NCBI RefSeq assembly: GCF_947179515.1
Contig: NC_067488.1
Span: forward strand, 34,129,842-34,193,841
DNA length: 64,000 nucleotides
Origin: Apodemus sylvaticus
Taxonomy: Eukaryota > Chordata > Mammalia > Rodentia > Muridae
Direction of reading: 5' to 3'
Below the pieces are notes generated by a model that saw only the letters and a list, made by a program, of their open reading frames with translations, did not search any database and had not been told where the DNA came from. Positions within the stretch are counted from its first letter, which is position 1. Each line of letters opens with the position of its first letter. The translations under genes were made by a program, and so were the position numbers. Below, one piece after another: positions 35,400-50,009 of the stretch.

Positions 35400-36055
35400 T
35401 ATTATTTATTCTTTGAGAATTTCATACAATGTACTTTGATCATATTCATACCCAACTTTTCCCTCTATCTCCTCCTAGATCCACTTCCTCTTTGCATTTC
35501 CCTCTACTTTGTGTCTTCTTTTTCTTGTTTGCTTTCAGAAAAGACTATCTTGAACCAGCCAGTACCAGCAGAGCTCCCAAGGACTTAACCACCCACCAAA
35601 GAGTACACATGAAGGGACCCATGGCTCCAACCATATGGGTAGCAGAGGATGGCCTGGTTGGACATCAATGAGAGGAGAGGTCCTTGGTCCTGGGAAGGTT
35701 CATTGTCCCAGTGTAGGGGATTGCCAGGTCAGGGAAGCTGAAACGGGTGGGTTAGTGAGTAGGGGGAGGGGTGATGGGATAGTGACTTTTCAGAGAAGAA
35801 ACATGGAAAGGGGATAACATTTGAAATGTAAATAAAGAAAATATCTAATAAAATTAAATTTAAAAGAAAAGAATATCTCACAACAGACACCCTGGTCCTC
35901 TGGATCTTACACACCCTCTTCCTTCACATCCTATTCCACAGTGTTCTTTGATACTCATATGTGTGGATGTGCTGTAATGTATCAGTTGGAGATAAGCACA
36001 CTACACTTATTTGTTCTCTGTGTTTTGACATGTTGTAGCCTTCTATGATGATTAA
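35400..36055 (-). mobile_element. Older Lx-type L1 3'UTR, antisense, split by a younger L1 insertion
   Basis: The left part (35400-35536) reads ttctttgagaatttcataca, gatcatattcatacccaact and tctcctcctagatccacttc. The right part (from about 35879) resumes with cctggtcctctggatcttac, cttccttcacatcctattcc and ggatgtgctgtaatgtatca. Together they give the usual order of an older antisense Lx 3'UTR, interrupted by the sense L1 tail at 35551-35864. Confidence 0.75.
35537..35878 (+). mobile_element. L1 3'UTR tail inserted into the older Lx copy
   Basis: Starts in the 3'UTR at tgaaccagccagtaccagca and ends gaaatgtaaataaagaaaat plus an A-rich tail. The flanking near-repeats agaaaagactatct (35537-35550) and agaaaagaatatct (35865-35878) match at 13 of 14 positions and are the likely TSD. 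At about 314 bp this is a very short truncated insertion. Confidence 0.85.
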
Positions 36056-36409
36056 AAGCTGATTTTTTAAAATCAGGAACACACATACACACAAATTTCT
36101 ACATACACACTAACTAACCAGGCCACAAAATCTCAAACTAGGGACTACTTTGGGAAGGAAAACTATAGAACATAAGACATCTTCTGAGATGAAATGTGCT
36201 CCACTGAGTCTACAATCATTTGTGAAAATAAAAGTAAGCTGGGAAGAAAAGTCTTTTGAAGAAAAGAAAAGTAGAAAATAGATGATACAACTAACTAAGA
36301 AAATTGAAAATGGGACTTCAAAATTAGAGACTCAGAAGAATCATGAATTGCTGGGTTTAAGCACACCACTTTTCTAGTAGTGTTAGAGTTAATCAAGATC
36401 TGAAAGAAC
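36056..36409. other. Non-coding interval, nothing recognised
   Basis: No gene or repeat recognised. Confidence 0.5.
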
Positions 36410-36462
36410 TGCTTGAGTAGTAATTATAGAATCAACTACTCAAGCAAAACTACTCAAGCAAT
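36410..36462. repeat. Hairpin plus direct repeat of a 12-13 bp word
   Basis: gcttgagtagt (36411-36421) is the reverse complement of actactcaagc. That word follows twice in direct orientation as actactcaagcaa at 36435-36447 and 36449-36461. An octamer-like atttgcat follows at once. Confidence 0.9.
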
Positions 36463-36467
36463 TTGCA

Positions 36468-39348
<2,881 letters not shown>

Positions 39349-39744
39349 ACTGGCTAGTTTCGTGTGTCAACTTGACACAGGCTGGAGTTATCACAGAGAA
39401 AGGAGTTTCAGTTGTGGAAGTGCCTCCATGAGATCCAGTTGTGGGGAATTTTCTCAATTAGTGATCAAGTGGGGAGGGTCCCTTGTGGGTGGTACCACCT
39501 TTGGGCTGGTGCTCTTGGGTTCTATAAGAGAGCAGGCTAAGCAAGCCAGGGGAAGCATTCCAGTAAGGAACATCCCTCCATGGCCTCTGCATCAGCTCCT
39601 GCTTCCTGACCTGCTTGAGGTCCAATCCTGACTTCCTTTAGTGATGAACTGCAACGTGGAAGTGTAAGCTCAATAAACCCTTTCCTCCCCAACTTGCTTC
39701 TTGATCATGATGTTTGTGCAGGAATAGAAACCCTGACTAAGACA
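39349..39744 (+). mobile_element. Rodent interspersed repeat (URR1-like or related)
   Basis: Runs from tactggctagtttcgtgtgt and caacttgacacaggctggag, through tcaattagtgatcaagtggg and gtaagctcaataaacccttt, to gaaaccctgactaagacaac. Divergence from the remembered consensus is low. A 132-codon open frame at 39233-39631 runs into it and is not a host gene. The family name is uncertain. Confidence 0.65.
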
Positions 39745-41038
39745 ACATACCATTGTATTCGGGTCACAGGATCATGCTGGCTGGAATGAAGAGGAGAAAA
39801 GCTAGAGCCAGGATGCTAAGTGTGGAGACTTGTAGCCATCTCTGAGATATGATTGTTGACTGAGCGTGAGTAACAGAGGAGGTAGGAAGCGACATAGCTC
39901 CTGGGTCCAGTCGTTGGTACAAAGAAGATATTGACAATTTGTTGAATAAATAAATTCACGAGGGAAGGCATGAACATACACTGATGAAAACGTGAGTGGC
40001 TTCTGTGGGTATTGAAAAGAATTAGACAATATTTATTTTAACTATACAAACTGAGTCTCCAGGGCCATGAAACCCCAGCATTCTTCTACAGAGAATGTAA
40101 GTTAGACTGCAAATACCAGAGTGTGCAGTATTTTCCTGCATCACTGGGATTACATAACAGCCTGGATGTTCAGTCTGCCTTTGTGAGCCACTTGCTGTTG
40201 TCAGTGAATCACTGTAGGCTGACATCATTCAGCTTCCTCCTTGGCCATATGTCTCCAGTCACTTGTTATCATTACTCATCACCAAGGTAACTAACTCCTC
40301 CTCACTTCCTTTCCATTAATTTGCATGACTAAAGTGCCCTCCCAATCAAAGGAAGCCTCTCATTCTTAGGTGCCTGCTGTGGCTGGCTGCCTTTGCTAAA
40401 AGCCTTTGCCTGGGCTGTGACCTTCTTTCTCTCTGATATTTTCCACCTCATTAACTTGGAAATTGTCCTGAGATTAGCAAAGTTATTTCTCCCTATTAAC
40501 TCTCAGGAACTGGCCACATGTTCACATGTAAATACTATTAGGTACCCCAAGCTGAGTAAGGAATGCTAAACCACTGTTTTTAAAAGAGGTACGTGACTCT
40601 GGATAAATAATTCAGCTTTTGCTCCTAAAGATCCCTACTGTTACATGGGACTGGTGTCCTTTTACTTAGCCTGAGTTTGCAACACCTTAGTAGTATTAAT
40701 CTTTTCTATGAACTGAATTTCATTCTCAGAAGTGGTAAGAAGCCCTATTCAACATCCATACATCTGCTCCCATACTGCGACTGGGAATACAGTGGTTTGT
40801 AAAATAGGCTTGGCCCCAGTCCTGTGGAACTTATATCCCCTGAAGACAAAGATAATTGACAATAAAAATATGCAATGGAAATACAGGTCTTAAAAATCTT
40901 AATATAAATGTTACACTAGCATAAGGTTTGACGCATAAATAAGAATGAAGGACTTGAAAATGATTTATCATTCATGTTTTATATTCTAAAACTATTAAAT
41001 AAGTTGCCTTTCTCCTGTATTCAAAAGCTCCTGAATAA
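39745..41038. other. Repeat-poor interval with a possible conserved core
   Basis: No gene. The part at 40200-40550 has higher GC, few repeats and words such as the octamer ATTTGCAT (about 40318-40325). The segment about 40780-40880 (cagtggtttgtaaaatagg, cctgtggaacttatatcccc) resembles an ancient mammalian-wide repeat. Confidence 0.4.
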
Positions 41039-41077
<39 letters not shown>

Positions 41078-41078
41078 T
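41039..41078. repeat. (TG)n(TA)n microsatellite
   Basis: About 16 bp of TG followed by about 23 bp of TA. Confidence 0.96.
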
Positions 41079-42317
41079 GTAATACATTATAACATATCAA
41101 TAACAGGAAAGTGTAGTAGTTAAAAACCCTTACTATGTAAGTCATTTTTATTAATGTGTAGTCTCTTGTTTGTTAGTATCATTATGGAATTCGTCCTTTG
41201 TCAGATCAAGTGTGGAACTAAAAGTAGAGAAGTAAATTTATATTTAATCTTTGAGGAAGGAAACATTCAACTATTGCCAGTCTTCCTTACAGAGAATTCA
41301 CCTGAGTCTACAGATTATCCTCCAGAGCACCTATCTATAGGAGTAGAGCTAGAATGTCTTGGGCCCCAATAATTCATTTTTTAATAGTCCTTTGAATGTC
41401 ACAGCTATAGCATCGTTGGGTGAAATCTAAAATCATATTACCATTTGCATCAGGTATGCGACATTTCTGGTTCCCTTTAAATTTCACATATAGAAATAAT
41501 CAGGTGTATATATGTATATGTTTAGTGTGTGTGTATTGAGTGTGCACAAACACACTAGGGATCTGCTATTTTTTTTCTATCAATGACTGGTTAGACTATA
41601 ATCTGAAAGATTTTTTTATTTTTCATCATTACAGTTGATCTGGCAGAGCTTGAAAATCTTTCCAGTCTCTTAGAAGATTTCACATTGATCCCTGTACCCA
41701 GCATGAAGGTCTTCCTTGTCATCTGGTGAAGCAGAATCTAGCCTTTATTTTTTAAGCTATTGCTGCTACAATTGATTCCAGTAAGAATATAATTCATCTT
41801 TAGAGTCAGATATTTTATATTCTTAATTTCTTAACCTCCTTTATTGTCTTTTCATCCTCATAGATCATAAGCCTATTGACTCATTGCAGGAGACCTCACA
41901 CACTCTTTTTCCTTTGGACCCTTATTTACTTATCAAGGTAATATCAAGATAAGACAGTATCATCAGGACTGGGCAGGCCTTATTCATAATTCTACAGCCA
42001 CAATTTCATAAATATATGTATATATATTATACACACACACACACACACACACATTTTTTTGGGAATATTGGGATTTGGAAATATTGTAAGACTGAAGTAG
42101 AAACATTCTGACAAGATAGTTCTCACCAAAGCACCAGGTTCAGGCTCATCACTGTGCATCTAGATAAAGACCTAGCTACAGCCTCACTCACCTGTTCACT
42201 TAGGTAGATGTCATTGTGATCTTACCTCTTCATTACCATCATCCCACCAAAGGTCTCAACAGAGAAAATGTGGGCCATATCTCCCTGTTCCCTACTGATC
42301 TCAGTCATGTGAGTTTA
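41079..42317. other. Non-coding interval with a short CA repeat
   Basis: (CA)n at 42031-42052. No gene or confident interspersed repeat elsewhere. Confidence 0.5.
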
Positions 42318-42660
42318 TTAGTTTTTTTTTTCTATTGATATGACAAAACAACATGACCAAGGCTCACTATAAAAGAAAGGGCTTGTTTTGGGCTTACAGT
42401 TACAGTAGAATAAGCGTTCATTACCATCACAGTGGAGAAGCATGGTAGAAGGCAAAAGTGGCACTAGAGCATTTCCAACCACAAACGGGATGCAGAGAGA
42501 GTGAGTGAACTGGGGATGGCAGGAGGCTTTTCAACACCAAAGTCCATTCTCAGTGATCCTGATCTCTTTGAACTCCCCTAACAGTGTCACCATCTGGGGA
42601 CCAAGTTTTCAATAACTGAAAATATAGGAGCCATTTCATTCAAATCATCAGCAATATGAG
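42318..42660 (-). mobile_element. URR1-like rodent repeat, diverged
   Basis: tattagttttttttttctat, tgatatgacaaaacaacatg, accaaggctcactataaaag, cagtggagaagcatggtaga and ggggaccaagttttcaataa keep the family order, with clear divergence and a poly-T slippage near the start. Confidence 0.6.
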
Positions 42661-43285
42661 TCATTGTACTTTAGTTTTTGGCCTTCTTAGTGGCAATCAA
42701 TGAACAGTGCTTACCACCCAGGGACACTGTAAAAAATCAACTATGCCCATGTTCCCTGAGTAGGGACTGTTAGGCTTGGTACCACTGTGTACTAAAAAGC
42801 AATCCTTTGGCTCTCACCTGAAGTCTTGGGGGAAACTGCTCACACATAGATCTGCTAAGTGACTTGGTAGTATTTCTTTCCAAGTCTTTAGTAGGACGCA
42901 TACACACAACTGGTAATAACCCTGCTGTTTAAGGATACAATTGCAAAGCCTGAAATAACCCACTGACCCAGTCTCAGTATCCAAGGATTTGAAGAAAATC
43001 CTGACTCCCCAAGAACAACATAAACAAAAACCCTCTGGATAAGCCTCTCCTTCTGAACTGAAGAGGAAGTAATGAGCATCTAGACAAACAAAATCTGAAG
43101 AAATCCCTGCCTTTTAGATCTGTTCCTAAGAAAAGGATAAAAAGTTTTCAAATTGAAGTGAAAGGAATGACAATATGGAAGGCTACAAAAGTTTGTGATT
43201 CAATAGTAAAGACAGGCACAGAGTCAAATTCAACATATTTCAAACTATAGTACATAAATCATTTTAAAAGTAATGTTAAAAAATA
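42661..43285. other. Non-coding interval, nothing recognised
   Basis: No gene or repeat recognised. Confidence 0.5.
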
Positions 43286-45560
43286 AAAGTGTTAATATTA
43301 GAGCCTGAGCCACTAGTGTTCTGTTCAGAAAATTTCTCCTGTGCCAAAGTATTCAAAGCTATTTCTCACTTTATCTTTTATTAGATTCAGTGTATCTGGG
43401 CTTATGTTGAGGTCTTGATACACATGGACTTGAGCTTTGTGCAGGGAGATAAATATGAATCAGTTTGCATTCTTCTACACACAGAACATCAGTTGAGCCA
43501 GAACCATTTTTTGAAGATGATTTTTTTCTCTTATATGGTTTTGGCTTCTTAGTTTTAAAAAACCAAATGTCTGTGGGTGTGTAGATTTATTTCTGAGATC
43601 CAATTCTATTTCATTGATCAACCTGTCTATCTCTATATCAATACCATTCATTTTTTATTACTATTATCTGTAGTACAATTTGAGGTCAGGGATGGTGGTT
43701 CTTCTAGAAGCTTTAAGATCAGCAATTGATAAATGGAAACTCTTGAAACTGAAAAACTTCTATAAGGCATAGGACACCATAAATAGGACAAAATAGCAGC
43801 CTATAAATTGGGAAAAATCTTCACTAATGCTACCACTGACAGGGGATAATATCCAAAATATATGAAGAATTCAAGAAGTTTGACTCCAACAAATTGAATA
43901 GGCCAATTAAAAGGTAGAGTACAGAGCTAGACAAGGAACTATCTACAGAGGTCTCTCAAATGGTTAAGCAGCACTTTAAGAAATGTTCAACATCCTTAGT
44001 CATCAGGGATATGTACATCAAAATTGACACTGAGATTCCCCCTTACAAAATTCAGAATGGTTAAGATCACAAATCCAAGTGACAGCAGATGTTGGCAAGG
44101 ATGTGGAGCAAGGGGAACCCTCCTCCATTGCTGGTAGGATTGCAAACTGGTACAACCACTCTGGAAATCAATCCAATTTCCTCAGAAAATTGGAACTAGT
44201 TCTACCCAAAGACCCAGCTATATCTCGCCTGGACATATACCCAAAAGATGCTCCACCATATCACCAGAACACATTTCCCTAGGATCATAGAAGCCTTATT
44301 CGTAATAGGCAGAAACTGGAAGTAAACCAGATGCCCCTCAACAGAAGAATGGATATAGAAAATTGGTTCATTTACACAATGGAATACTATTCAGCTATTA
44401 AAGACAAAGACATCATGAAATTTGAATGGAAATGGATTGAACTAGAAAATGTCATCCTGAATGAGGTAACCCAGACCCCAAACGACATGCATGGTATGTA
44501 CTCACCGATAAGTAGATATTAGACAAAAACATACAGATTACCCATGATACCCCTCACAGACGATAATAAGTTAAGCAAGAAGGAAGGTCCAAGTGAGAAT
44601 GCTTCAATCCCTCTTAGAAGGGGGAGACAAAATAATCATAGGAGAAAGGGGGAGAGAGGGAGGGACCTGAGTGGGAAACAGGAGGGATAGGGAAGGTGCA
44701 GCAGGATCAGGTATAGGGGAACCAGAGGACCATGAGCATGAATCAAAATATGCAGTTGCTGGGGTTGGGGCTTGGGGGAAATCTTTAGAAAGTCCCAGAG
44801 ACCTGGGATGTAAAGGGTTCCCAGGACTCGATGTGGGTGACTGTAGCTGAAATGCCTAACAGTGGGGATATGGAACCTGAAAAGACCACCTCCAATAGTC
44901 AGACTAGACCTCCAGAGAGATTACTCCACCAAACCACCAACAAAACTTTGACACAAAATTGCTCCTATCTTTAAAAAAAAAATCAGTGACAAAAATGGAG
45001 CAAAGACTAAATAAATAGCCAACCAGTGACACTCCCAACTTGGGATCCATCCCATGGGCAAGCACCAATCCCTGACACTATTACTGATGCTATGTTGTGC
45101 TTGGAGCCAGGAGCCTAACATGGCTGTCCTCTGAGAGACTCTACCCAGAAACTGACTCAGACAGATGCAGACACTCAAAGCCAAGGGTTAGATGGAAGTT
45201 GGGGACCCCTATGGAAGAGTTAGGGAAAGATTTGAAGAAATGGATTGCAACCCCATAAGAAGACCAACATTGTCAAGTAACCTGGACCCCTGAGAGCTCC
45301 CAGATACTGAACTACTAACCAAGCAAGCAGGGGCTGGTCTGAGTCCCTGGCTATGTTGTAGAGGACTGCCTTGTCTAGTCTCATTGTGACAAGATGCACC
45401 TAATCCTGTAGAGACTTGATGCCCCAGGGTGGGGTGCTCCCTGTCAAAGGCAAAGGGGTCTGGGAATGAGGGTGAGAGGAAGAACTCTAAAAGGGGAGAT
45501 CTAGAGGGGGCAATATTTGGGATGTAAATAAAGAAAATAATTATTAAAAAAGTATTAAAC
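43286..45560 (+). mobile_element. 5'-inverted L1 (Lx-type) with full 3'UTR
   Basis: The inverted part (43301 to about 43711) is antisense ORF2 from the 'PDLK..YYR' region to 'LNRTLVAQAL'. The direct part starts at about 43710 with gctttaagatcagcaattga, exactly the continuation of that ORF2 position. It runs through the cysteine-motif region (near 44090-44150) and 'SPISRY'-type ORF2 end into a long 3'UTR ending near 45547. The flanking words aaaagtgttaata (43286-43298) and aaaagtattaaac (45548-45560) are a partial match and may be a decayed TSD. Many stops and small deletions make it clearly older than the 19.5-kb copy. Confidence 0.88.
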
Positions 45561-45589
45561 ACAATCTAAACCACTATAGTTAAAAACAT

Positions 45590-46135
45590 AGTATTCTGTC
45601 ATAAGTCCAATATTCATTCATATTACACCATTTACCCCAAGGCTCAGGGAAAACCACAGAAGGGCAGGCAGGAAAATGTATGAATCAGAGATGGAGGACT
45701 GCCTCAAGACAATGTCTTCAAGAAATGTCAGGATGCTTACACCAGTGAAATCATAGTATCTTTGATCACCTGCACAAGACTAAGCCAGTTATGCAGCATA
45801 GATTGAGAGAAGGCTTACAAAAGCCCACTGTTAGCTGAGGAATTATTACCAGTTGATGACTGATGTGGGAGGGAAAGTCAGATTTTAAGGATGCAGCTTA
45901 TGGTAAGTTGTTCATGCTCCAGTGGATATTCCTGTACTCATGCACATATGGCTTCACTAATTGGATTTAGGGGTTATTAAAAAATCAAAATTAAAAATAA
46001 AGAGAACACAGAGTTTGGAGGAGAACATGGTTAGTGGATCTAAGAGGAGTTTGAGAAGGGATTGGAGCACAGACACGATCAAAATACAATACATACATGT
46101 ATGAAATTCTCCAAGAATAAATACAAAATATATTT
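45590..46135 (+). mobile_element. Older Lx-type L1 3'UTR, sense
   Basis: ccccaaggctcagggaaaac, agagatggaggactgcctca and the 3' end gatcaaaatacaatacatac followed by atgtatgaaattctccaaga fit the 3'UTR and tail of an older Lx copy. It is the sense counterpart of the pieces at 30.0 and 35.4 kb. Confidence 0.75.
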
Positions 46136-46297
46136 TTAAATGTACACTATGACATCCAAACTATAAAATGGTCTTGGTTCAAGGGGTCAGTGAATGAAAG
46201 AAATTCTGTATCCAATTGAGTTTATTAACTTGAAATAGCTGTTTATGCTAAATTGTTGTTGTTGTGTTATGTTATGATATGTTATGTTATAGCCTTG

Positions 46298-46745
46298 AAA
46301 TGGTACCCCCTGCCTATCTGCAGTTTTGTTCTCTGCATATTTATTACATTAACTATGATAAAGCACAGTCTGAAAATATGAAATGGAAAGCTCTCAAAAT
46401 AAACAATTTATACTTTAAATGATATGTCTTTCACAAAAGTGTTATGAAATTGTTCAGTGTATATAAAATGGAAAATTCTAGAAATAAACAATTTATAAGT
46501 TTGATATTACATGCCATTCATACTAGCATGATGAAATTTTAAACATCCTGCTCTGTCCTGCCCAGGATATGAATCATTCTGTGTCCACATTCTCACACCT
46601 TAGTCTCAAGCTGCCAGTTAATCATTTAGGAGCTGTCTGGGTTATCAGACTAGCTGTCATCATATCACAATGCTTGTACTCAAGTAACCTTTATTTGGTT
46701 TAATGATGGCCTTAAAGAGAAAGAGTACTAGCAGTGGCAATTTTA
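46298..46745 (+). mobile_element. Tigger-like (TcMar) DNA transposon fossil
   Basis: The order ggtaccccctgcctatctgc, agttttg, tctgaaaatatgaaatggaa, aataaacaatttataagttt, gatgaaattttaaacatcct, gtgcttgt-like gcttgtactcaagtaacctt and ttatttggtttaatgatggc follows, from memory, the 5' non-coding region of a mammalian Tigger-type element. The ATG at 46706 opens with M-A-L-K-R-K-S, like the MAPKRKSS-type start of such transposases, then decays at once. Two similar words (aaatggaaagctctcaaaat near 46380 and aaatggaaaattctagaaat near 46468) suggest an internal partial duplication. The catalytic DDE domain is absent. Confidence 0.65.
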
Positions 46746-47120
46746 CGATAATAAGTTGTTACATCATTCTAGCTCCTCATAATTATTGTTGTTAACCACT
46801 TAATATGCCTAATTGATACCTTAAACTTTATCATCAGTATGTTATTCAAAAAACACATTGAATATGTAGGGTTTGGTAATAACTCTGGTTTCAGGGTATC
46901 TTGGAACACCTCTGCTTTAAATATGAGACAACCACTATATACACTGGTATAACTCAAAGCTTCTTGGCATAAATCTTTGAATGGCTACAGAAAAACAAAG
47001 GACAAAGGACTCAAGCACACAGATACACAAAATTGACTGAGTTAAAAAAAATGGAAAGAAACAAGGGAGCTCAAAGAGAATAATTAAACAGTTAACAGGT
47101 TACAATAACATTTTTATCTT
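46746..47120. other. Non-coding interval, nothing recognised
   Basis: AT-rich DNA without a recognised repeat. Confidence 0.45.
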
Positions 47121-47804
47121 TGAGCAAATATTTCATATTTTTGTTTTTTTATTATTAGATACTTAATTTATTAACATTTCAAATAGTATCCACTTTTCCC
47201 GAGTTACCCCTCCAAAAATCCCCTATCCCGTCCCCTCTACCCCTTCTCACCACCCCCCCCAAATTCCAGACTTGCATTCCCCTATTCTGGGGAATCAAGC
47301 CTTCATAGAACCAATGGCCTCTTCTCTCATTGATGTCTAAAATGGTCATTTTCTGCTACATTTGTAGCTGGAGCCATGGGTCCCTCCATGTGTCCCTGGG
47401 AGCTCTGGGGGTACTGGTTGGTGCATATTATTGTTCCTCCTGTAGGGCTGCAAACCTCTTCAGCTCCTTGGGTCCTCTCTCTAGCTGCTCTATTGGGGAA
47501 CCCTATGCTCATTCTATTGGTTGGGTGTGAGCCATGGGTGTTTTGATCTACTTTCCAATAAGGATCAAAGTATCCACACATTGGTCTTTCTTCATCTGGA
47601 GCTTCATATGGTCTGTGAGTTGTATCTTGGCTATTCCGAGCTTTTGGGCTAATATCCACTTATCAGGAAGTGCATACCATGTGTGTTCTTTTGTGATTGG
47701 CTTACCTCGCTCAGGATATTTTCTAGTTCTATTCATTTGCCTAAGAATTTCATAAATTCATTGTTTTTTAATAGCTGAGCTGTTTTAATTGTGAGCAAAT
47801 ATTT
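47121..47804 (-). mobile_element. L1 3' end, antisense, with 13-bp TSD
   Basis: T-rich start at about 47141, then tttattaacatttcaaatag, a C-rich block, ccctattctggggaatcaag, gtagctggagccatgggtcc and tgggctaatatccacttatc. It extends slightly into the ORF2 end (catttgcctaagaatttcat). tgagcaaatattt occurs at 47121-47133 and 47792-47804. Antisense frames within it (for example 47327-47659) are L1 3'UTR shadows. Confidence 0.93.
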
Positions 47805-49890
47805 TAAATATAAATAGAAAGTATTCTCCAATCTCATAAAATGTTGAATATATTTAAAACAACAAAAACTGAGATATGACAAAAGTTTATCCTGTCTATA
47901 AAAGACTAATTTTTGCTTATATAATATCAAGGTGAAATATAGAAAAATATAATCTATAAAAATATCAGCAGAGAGTAAAGGTGGCTATACTTTAAAAGAC
48001 ATAGTTTCAATCAAGATCTATCACAAGAATCAAGGACAGATATTTTATAAAGAGGTCAATTTATCTGCAGATATAAGTGTAATCATGTGTGCATATGACA
48101 TCAGAGAACCTAAATATGTGCATCAAATATTAGCACAACCAAATAGTGAAAAGGATGGTAGCCTAATAATAGGGGTCTTTGGTACCTCATTTTCAAAACT
48201 TATAGATCATCCAGATAAAAGACAGAAACACTGGACTTTAATAATGCTAAATACCAAATGATCTGTCTTAGTTAGGGTTTTACTGCTGTGAGCAGACACC
48301 ATGACCAAGGCAACTCATATAATGGCAACATTTAATTGGGGCTGACTTACAGGTTCAGACGTTCAGTTCATTATCAAGAAGGCAAGAACATGGCAACATC
48401 CTGGCAGCCATAGTGCAGGGGGAGCTGAGAGTTCTACATCTTTATCTGAAGGCTGCTAACAGAATACTCACTTCCAGACAGCTAGGATACAGGTCTTACA
48501 GCCCCCCCCCCACACACACACACAGTGACACATCTACTCCAACAGGACTGCATCTTCTAATCATGCCACTCCCTGGGTTTGAACATATTCAAACTATCAC
48601 ATGGTCCTAACAAATACATGTAAAACCTTCAATCCAAAGCAGCTAGTATATATTTTTGCAGAGTCAATGTACAATATTCACCACAATAGATCATAAACTC
48701 CAAAATAAATCATAGCCAGATTGAAAATAAGTAAATCTTACTAATCATCTTTAAAAAAAAAAAAACTCATATTTATATAAAGGCTAATTCAGTAACAGCA
48801 GATAGTCAAACAATTTACAAATCTGTGAAAATGAAAAAATAAACTCTGGAAAGACCAATGGTTCAGAGAAAAATGAAGAGGATAAATAAGAGATGAAACT
48901 ATAAACACAACACAAAACATGGGGCTAAGCAGAAGTATATATCTGTGGAAAGTTACAGTAATACACGCTTCCATTACAAATATCACATAGATAGCCTTGA
49001 TGTATTCCTCCATGGACTAGATAAAATAAGAACAATTATTCACAAAGTTGGTAAAAGAATCTGAACAACAAATATCACAGCAGAAATAATTGAAATGAAA
49101 AAGATGATAGAAAGGATTGGTGAAGCTGAAGATTTTAATTGATAAGAAAATTTGGCCAAGTTAAACATAATCAAGAAAAAGAGAACCTTAATTTATATAA
49201 TCATAAAAGAAGAAGAGACATTATAACTGAAATCACAAGAACAAGTAATGATATGACCATTAATTTACCAACACAGTGAAATAAATGGGTGAATTACAGA
49301 AAACATAGGTACCTACCGAGACTGAGTTATGGAAAATAGAGCTTTTGAAATGACAGAAAATGAAGATATAGAAGCAACAATCAAAATGCCTGGGAAAAAT
49401 GAGTTTAGAACTTGATGGCTCTGTGAATGAACTCAGTCAGATAATTAAAGAATGAATTACAACCATTTGCATACTTGTACCCATTAAAATTAACAAGAAA
49501 AAGGGGAAGCTTCTCAATGTCATAAGACTAGAATCACCCATGTAACAGTAACATGACACTTCAAGAAAAGAAAATTACTTATCAACATCAACATCTCTAG
49601 TGAATATACATGCAAAATTATCCAAAATTCCTTTTAATAGAAAACAAAGATGAACATCTATTAAATGCATCATATACTATGATTAAATACACTCAATTTA
49701 ATACAAGAATAGATCAACAAGAGCTGGCAAATAAAAGTAAAAATAAATAATAATCATGATTTTATTACAAGCAGGAAAATAGTTTAACAACAAAGAACTA
49801 ATAAGAAAGACTTTCATAGCAAATTAACTTTTATAAGAAATATACTTCGATATAACAGGAGCCATACGAGACATGGACCCCGAACAATCA
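47805..49890 (+). mobile_element. Ancient L1M-type ORF2 relic (endonuclease to reverse transcriptase)
   Basis: Heavily decayed A-rich sense strand, but ORF2 word order is preserved. Endonuclease region: gtaaaggtggctatacttta, agaggtcaatttatctgcag, atatgtgcatcaaatattag, cctaataataggggtctttg and tagatcatccagataaaaga. Pre-RT region: ctctggaaagaccaatggtt, ggaaaatgaa-type runs, cctaccgagactgagttatg and ccatttgcatacttgtaccc. RT region: ttcaagaaaagaaaattact and agtgaatatacatgcaaaat. Divergence fits a eutherian-age L1M, not a rodent-specific L1. It is interrupted by a URR1-like element at 48264-48603, and an antisense L1 has inserted just upstream. Confidence 0.75.
48264..48603 (-). mobile_element. 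URR1-like rodent repeat inside the ancient L1
   Basis: ctgtcttagttagggtttta, ctgctgtgagcagacaccat, gaccaaggcaactcatataa, ggggagctgagagttctaca and tgccactccctgggtttgaa, ending at tattcaaactatcacatg. It contains a C-run and CA repeat at about 48501-48524. L1M text lies on both sides, so this copy inserted later. Confidence 0.75.
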
Positions 49891-50009
49891 GCATTCTTTA
49901 ATCTGAAAAATGGAAACTTTTCTTCTAACATCAGATAAGAAACAAAAACACAAACTATTACATCAGTTCACTAGAATTATTAAAGTCCTAACAATAGCAT
50001 TCGACAATG

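Noticed and set aside
40749..40880. Confident naming of an ancient mammalian-wide repeat
   Set aside because: Word similarity is suggestive, but I cannot choose between L2, MIR-related or other families without a profile search.
47327..47755. 110-codon minus-strand and 66-73 codon plus-strand frames
   Set aside because: All lie in the L1 3'UTR and ORF2 end and are shared with other L1 copies.
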